This document shows, piece by piece, positions 60,370-64,000 of a DNA stretch of 64,000 bases. This stretch comes from Acidovorax sp. sif1233 (lineage in GTDB: Bacteria > Pseudomonadota > Gammaproteobacteria > Burkholderiales > Burkholderiaceae_C). The first letter of the stretch is position 1; each line of letters starts with the position of its first letter. Both the position numbers and the translations under genes were made by a program. Location of the stretch: assembly GCF_019218755.1 (NCBI RefSeq), contig NZ_JAHUWZ010000013.1:24774-88773 (forward strand), in the 5' to 3' direction. The notes beneath the pieces were generated by a model. The model ran no database searches, had not been told where the DNA came from, and saw nothing but the letters and a program-made list of their open reading frames with translations.

Positions 60370-62397
60370 ATGTTCAGTACCGCCTTCCTCGATATCCCCC
60401 CTCTTTCCCGCGCTCAGGGCACGGTGAGCCTGCCAGGCTCCAAGAGCATCTCGAACCGCGTGCTGCTGCTGGCAGCGCTGAGCCAGGGCACGACCGTGGT
60501 CCACGACCTGCTTGACTCGGACGACACGCGCGTCATGCTCCGGGCCCTGCAGCAACTGGGCTGCACGGTGGAGCCCGCGACCATCACCCTCGGCCAGCCT
60601 GTGCGCATCACCGGCCTGGGCGGCGTCCTGCCCTCCGGCGCCACTGCCGAGCTGTTCATGGGCAACGCCGCCACGGCCATGCGGCCGCTGACGGCTGCCC
60701 TGTCCGTGCTGGGCGGCGACTTCCAACTCAGCGGCGTGCCGCGCATGCATGAGCGCCCCATCGGCGATCTGGTCGATGCGCTGCGCCAGCTCGGCTGCCG
60801 CATCGACTATCTGGGCAACGAGGGCTTTCCTCCGCTGCACATCCGCCAGCCCGATCTCTCGCAGCTGCCGCACAGCCCCATCCAGGTGCGTGGCGATGTC
60901 TCCAGCCAGTTCCTGACCTCGCTGCTGATGGCACTGCCGCTGCTGGCCACCACGCGCGACATCACCATCGAAGTCGTGGGCGAGCTGATCTCCAAGCCCT
61001 ACATCCATATCACGCTGGAGTTGCTGGCCCGCTTCGGCATCGCCGTGCACAACGAGAACTGGCAGCGCTTCACCATCCCGGCCGGCAGTCGCTACCGCTC
61101 GCCGGGCGAGATCCATGTCGAGGCAGATGCCTCGTCGGCGAGCTACTTCATCGCACTGGGCGCCATCGCCTCGGACAGCGCCGAAGGCATCCGCATCCTC
61201 GGCGTGGGACTGGACTCCATCCAGGGCGATATCCGATTTGTCGAAGCCGCGCGCGCCATGGGCGCCGAGGTGGAGGGAGGCCCGAACTGGCTGCGCATAC
61301 GCCGTGGCGCCTGGCCGCTCAAGGCCATCGACCTGGACTGCAACCACATCCCCGATGCCGCCATGACGCTGGCCGTCATGGCCCTGTATGCCGATGGCAC
61401 GACCACGCTGCGCAACATCGCAAGCTGGCGCGTCAAGGAGACCGACCGCATCGCGGCCATGACCAAGGAGCTGCGCAAGCTGGGCGCCGAAGTCGAGGAA
61501 GGCGCGGACTTCATCCGCGTCACACCACCCGCATCCACCGCCGCATGGCGCGCGGCCAGCATCCACACCTACGACGATCACCGCGTGGCCATGTGCTTCT
61601 CGCTGGCGGCCTTCAACCCGGTCGCCCTGCCGGTGCGCATCGAAGACCCCAAGTGCGTCGCCAAAACCTTCCCCGACTACTTCGAGGCCCTGTTCTCGGT
61701 CTGCGAGACGGCCCGTGCGTGCATCCCCGTGATCTGCATCGATGGCCCCACCGCCTCCGGCAAAGGAACCATCGCCGCCGAGGTGGCCGAGGCCCTGGGA
61801 TACCACCTGCTGGACTCGGGCGCGCTGTACCGCCTCACAGGACTGGCCGCGTCGCGGGCCGGCATGGTGCTGGACGAATCCCACGCCCCGCAGATTGCCG
61901 CGCTGGCGCGCGCGCTGCCCGTGCGCTTTGATGCCGAGCAGCGCATCTGGCTGGGCGACGAGGATGTCACCCTGATCCTGCGCAGCGAGGAGTCGGGCAT
62001 GAACGCCTCGCGCGTCTCGGCCCTGCCGGCCGTGCGCGATGCACTGGTGGACCTGCAGCTGTCCTTCCAGCAGCTGCCGGGGCTGGTCGCCGACGGCCGC
62101 GACATGGGCACGGTGATCTTTCCCCATGCTCCCCTCAAGGTCTATTTGTCGGCCTCCGCCGCCTGTCGCGCCGAGCGCCGGCATAAGCAGTTGATTTCCA
62201 AAGGAATTGCCGCTAACATAAGCGCCCTTCGGGCAGACCTTGAAGCACGCGATGCGCGGGACATGAACCGCAGCGTTGCACCCCTCAAGCCCGCCCAGGA
62301 TTCCATGCTGCTTGACAGCTCCGAGCTTTCCATCGAAGAGGTGGCAGAGCAGGTGCTTTCATGGTGGCAGGAACGCCAGCCGTTCGGCCGCGACTGA
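60370..62397 (+). CDS. aroA-cmk: EPSP synthase fused to cytidylate kinase
   Basis: The 675-residue protein joins two enzymes, as in Comamonadaceae chromosomes. Residues 1-442 are 5-enolpyruvylshikimate-3-phosphate synthase: LPGSKSISNR, the PEP-site loop LFMGNAATAMRPL and ASWRVKETDRIAAM. Residues about 446-675 are cytidylate kinase, with Walker A IDGPTASGKGT. Ala101 (codon 60670-60672, GCC) stands where class I enzymes have Gly (E. coli Gly96). Ala at this site is known to give glyphosate insensitivity. The Thr and Pro equivalent to Thr97 and Pro101 are unchanged. The gene ends intact before the right IS1071 remnant. Confidence 0.95.
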   Translation: MFSTAFLDIPPLSRAQGTVSLPGSKSISNRVLLLAALSQGTTVVHDLLDSDDTRVMLRALQQLGCTVEPATITLGQPVRITGLGGVLPSGATAELFMGNAATAMRPLTAALSVLGGDFQLSGVPRMHERPIGDLVDALRQLGCRIDYLGNEGFPPLHIRQPDLSQLPHSPIQVRGDVSSQFLTSLLMALPLLATTRDITIEVVGELISKPYIHITLELLARFGIAVHNENWQRFTIPAGSRYRSPGEIHVEADASSASYFIALGAIASDSAEGIRILGVGLDSIQGDIRFVEAARAMGAEVEGGPNWLRIRRGAWPLKAIDLDCNHIPDAAMTLAVMALYADGTTTLRNIASWRVKETDRIAAMTKELRKLGAEVEEGADFIRVTPPASTAAWRAASIHTYDDHRVAMCFSLAAFNPVALPVRIEDPKCVAKTFPDYFEALFSVCETARACIPVICIDGPTASGKGTIAAEVAEALGYHLLDSGALYRLTGLAASRAGMVLDESHAPQIAALARALPVRFDAEQRIWLGDEDVTLILRSEESGMNASRVSALPAVRDALVDLQLSFQQLPGLVADGRDMGTVIFPHAPLKVYLSASAACRAERRHKQLISKGIAANISALRADLEARDARDMNRSVAPLKPAQDSMLLDSSELSIEEVAEQVLSWWQERQPFGRD

Positions 62398-62416
62398 TTG
62401 CCAGTTGCGCCGCACT

Positions 62417-62512
62417 GGAAAGTCAATGAAATCAACGATCTACCAACACCACCTCCGCGCCAGTGCTAGCTTTTCGTACCGTCACTTATTGCACTGAAAA
62501 CGAGGAGACCCC
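62417..62512 (+). mobile_element. IS1071 right-end remnant
   Basis: The 96 bp are nearly identical to the right end of the complete IS1071 (58061-58156) and in the same orientation. The match begins at GGAAAGTC and ends with GGAGACCCC. The rest of this copy has been lost. It provides the right inverted repeat used by the composite unit. CCATG follows directly. Confidence 0.95.
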
Positions 62513-63935
62513 CCATGGCTCCATCTTCGTCCACGGCGAGCTTACGCCCCTCCTCGTAGTCGCAGACAAGAGCCCCGTTCTTCAACGCCTTCAGCTTGAT
62601 GTCACAAGACTCGTGATGCAACTCCATGAGCGGGTCTCGCATTCCAGCCATGCTGTTGATACCCGTCACTTGATACCAATCCTCGCCGACGAAAATGCGG
62701 CCGACTCTTGGTACTGGTGATGGTGGCATATAAGGCACTTCAGGCGCCTGCTCGTACATCCCCCGATCCACAACATCAAAGTAGGTCTTGATGGCTGTGA
62801 AGGGGGGGGAAAATGCACTAGCAGACCATTTGGCGTCAATGAGGATCAGCTGAGCAGCCGAGATGATCGCTACACCTGACAGCCTCTCAGCAGTCAGGGT
62901 GTAAATCAGTAGTTTGCGTAACGTCTCCGGTGAGAAGGCGTCGGCAACTACTTCAATGTGACCATCCTTGGCAATGGTGCGTCCAAGATGATTCCGTAGT
63001 GACCAGTCGTATTGAATGTTCACCAGGTAAGTTCTGAGCCGATTCAACGGCTTCAGTTGTCCGTACTTGGTGGGGTTCGACTCCACCAATTGCTCGGCAG
63101 AACGATCAGTCTTCCCAGCCCGAGTACATGACCAGCAGCCGCTGCGTGTGGAGCAGGGAGTCGAAGAGCCCCGTACTGCATCAGCAGAGAGCACCACGCA
63201 GCCGCCGCCGGCGTCTCGGTAAAACTCGATCACCTCAGAAAAGTCCGAGTACGACTCCAATAAACCTGCAGCAGCATAGCCAAGGGTTTCCCACACATCG
63301 TCCGCGCTGAACGAGAAGATGGGTGTCAACCGAAGATCTCCGTCAGAGTTTGACCAGATCCCATCCCCATGCTCGCGCCTTGCGGCAATTCGCACGTCGC
63401 GCGCTGCAGATTCGCCAGAACGAACCCCAGTCATCACGACAGGCCTATTCCAGCCCTTGTGGCCGTCAGCCTTGATCATTGCCTCTTTCAGCAATCGCTG
63501 GCCCACGTCAACTTTCCATGACTGACTACAGTCCATCGTGGGAGATGACGGATAGGTTGGAAGGGCCCGCCCCGTGAGTACGCGCCCAGGCCAGCTTGAG
63601 TTCAGATCCGGCTCGCCCGTTAGCACAATGAGTGTGAAGTCGTGCTTTGCAGCAAAGGCCTTCATCTTTGTGAGTTCGGCCATCGCCAAGGCTGCGACAA
63701 CAGGATTTTCAACCCCGGTAGAGCTGTGAGTCACATAGATCGGCGGGAGGCTGAGCCCCCTACGCCGATAGTCCGCAGCAACTGTGAGCAACAAGCAAGC
63801 CGTCGCGCTCGAATCCTTGCCCCCGCTGTACGCCAAAACGGCAATGTGCCGATATTCAAACACCTCGCGGATGGTATGCGTTCGGCCAACCCATCTTGCG
63901 CCTGACTTGAATGGATGGTGTGCGCGCCAGCGCAT
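62513..63935 (-). pseudogene. DndC/PAPS-reductase-like gene, 5' part
   Basis: The N-terminal 474 codons of a gene of the PAPS reductase/DndC family, cut by the composite transposon. It has the PP-loop YSGGKDSSATA, the conserved TGVENPVV, the Cys region DCSQSWKVD and a GCWSCT motif, as in the iron-sulphur protein DndC of DNA phosphorothioation. The sequence after AVDEDGAM is vector-like reading from the inverted repeat. Rejoined with the part at 54685-54952 the gene would encode about 561 residues. The start at 63935 lacks a clear ribosome binding site. No other dnd gene lies in the window. Confidence 0.8.
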
Positions 63936-64000
63936 GGTTTACGCTGCCATAGACTCGCGGTGAACAGCCGCCGTCACGCGGCTGAGATGTGCACCGACGA

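Larger units (their letters stand above)
54953..62512. mobile_element. Composite IS1071 transposon carrying aroA-cmk
   Basis: The unit has GGGGTCTCC at its left end and GGAGACCCC at its right. CCATG occurs immediately outside both (54948-54952 and 62513-62517), which is the 5-bp target duplication expected of Tn3-family elements. It contains a complete IS1071, an acnB fragment, an ISCR-type transposase, aroA-cmk and a 96-bp IS1071 right end. Removing it rejoins one gene in frame. The whole 7560 bp therefore entered as one transposition unit. Confidence 0.85.

Noticed and set aside
60151..62184. Long minus-strand frame of 677 codons over aroA-cmk
   Set aside because: It is Gly/Ala/Gln-rich with no motif and lies opposite a clearly recognised gene.
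62466..62512. Continuation of the DndC-like gene into the inverted repeat
   Set aside because: These codons are read from the IS1071 right end and are not part of the original gene; the true continuation is at 54947-54685.
1..64000. tRNA or rRNA genes
   Set aside because: No rRNA signature or tRNA cloverleaf was found by eye; a tRNAscan-type search was not possible.

Overview
The window is high-GC DNA with the gene style of a betaproteobacterium, most likely Comamonadaceae (Delftia, Comamonas or Acidovorax relatives). This rests on an aroA-cmk fusion, an acnB fragment and IS1071, all typical of that group; no rRNA, tRNA or ribosomal protein gene was found. Nearly all of it reads as accessory DNA of an integrative/conjugative or plasmid-like element: MobI-like transfer protein, ParM-type partition, KorA/TrfB-like regulator, UmuDC, toxin-antitoxin pairs, two tyrosine recombinases and many short genes of unknown function. 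No type IV secretion genes lie in the window.

Layout. 1-7100: a partial gene, a PD-(D/E)XK-like protein, small membrane proteins, an XRE regulator with palindromic operators, a KorA/TrfB-like repressor, DUF1643 and DUF6283 proteins, a lone FtsK-gamma-like winged helix, a lipoprotein and a TIM-barrel protein. 7157-13569: a four-gene SMC/MukB-type operon with a Toprim protein, a Wadjet/MksBEFG-like anti-plasmid system in the order ATPase, E-like, F-like, Toprim. 13632-18265: a lipoprotein, a secreted aerolysin/ETX-MTX2-like candidate pore-forming toxin and unknown genes. 18364-22021: a 761-aa unknown, a ProQ/FinO protein and a CBS-like protein. 22073-24865: an MmeI-like type IIL restriction-modification enzyme. 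25502-27162: hipBA. 27159-33970: a candidate defence cluster of DUF262 protein, AAA+ ATPase and a 1158-aa unknown. 34119-38585: HNH protein, HEPN-like protein, YgjV-like membrane protein, GNAT and a class III CoA-transferase.

38916-47951: small genes, an SOS-box-controlled umuDC, a coding-poor kilobase, mobI, an array of ATCCTAWTAGGAT palindromes (oriT and/or centromere candidate) and a ParM operon. 47939-50581: XRE regulator, RES-Xre toxin-antitoxin pair and a truncated NrdA-like ATP-cone protein. 50920-54357: a complete large tyrosine recombinase converging on a second recombinase that has lost most catalytic residues.

54953-62512 is a composite transposon. A complete 3204-bp IS1071 is on the left and a 96-bp IS1071 right-end remnant is on the right. 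Between them are an acnB 3' fragment, an ISCR/IS91-type transposase and a full aroA-cmk fusion gene. The same 5-bp sequence, CCATG, flanks both outer ends, and joining the flanks restores one in-frame DndC/PAPS-reductase-like gene of about 561 codons that the insertion broke. The captured EPSP synthase has Ala where class I enzymes have the Gly equivalent to E. coli Gly96, a substitution known to give glyphosate insensitivity. The transposon therefore looks like a recently acquired herbicide-tolerance unit that inactivated a DNA-phosphorothioation-type gene.
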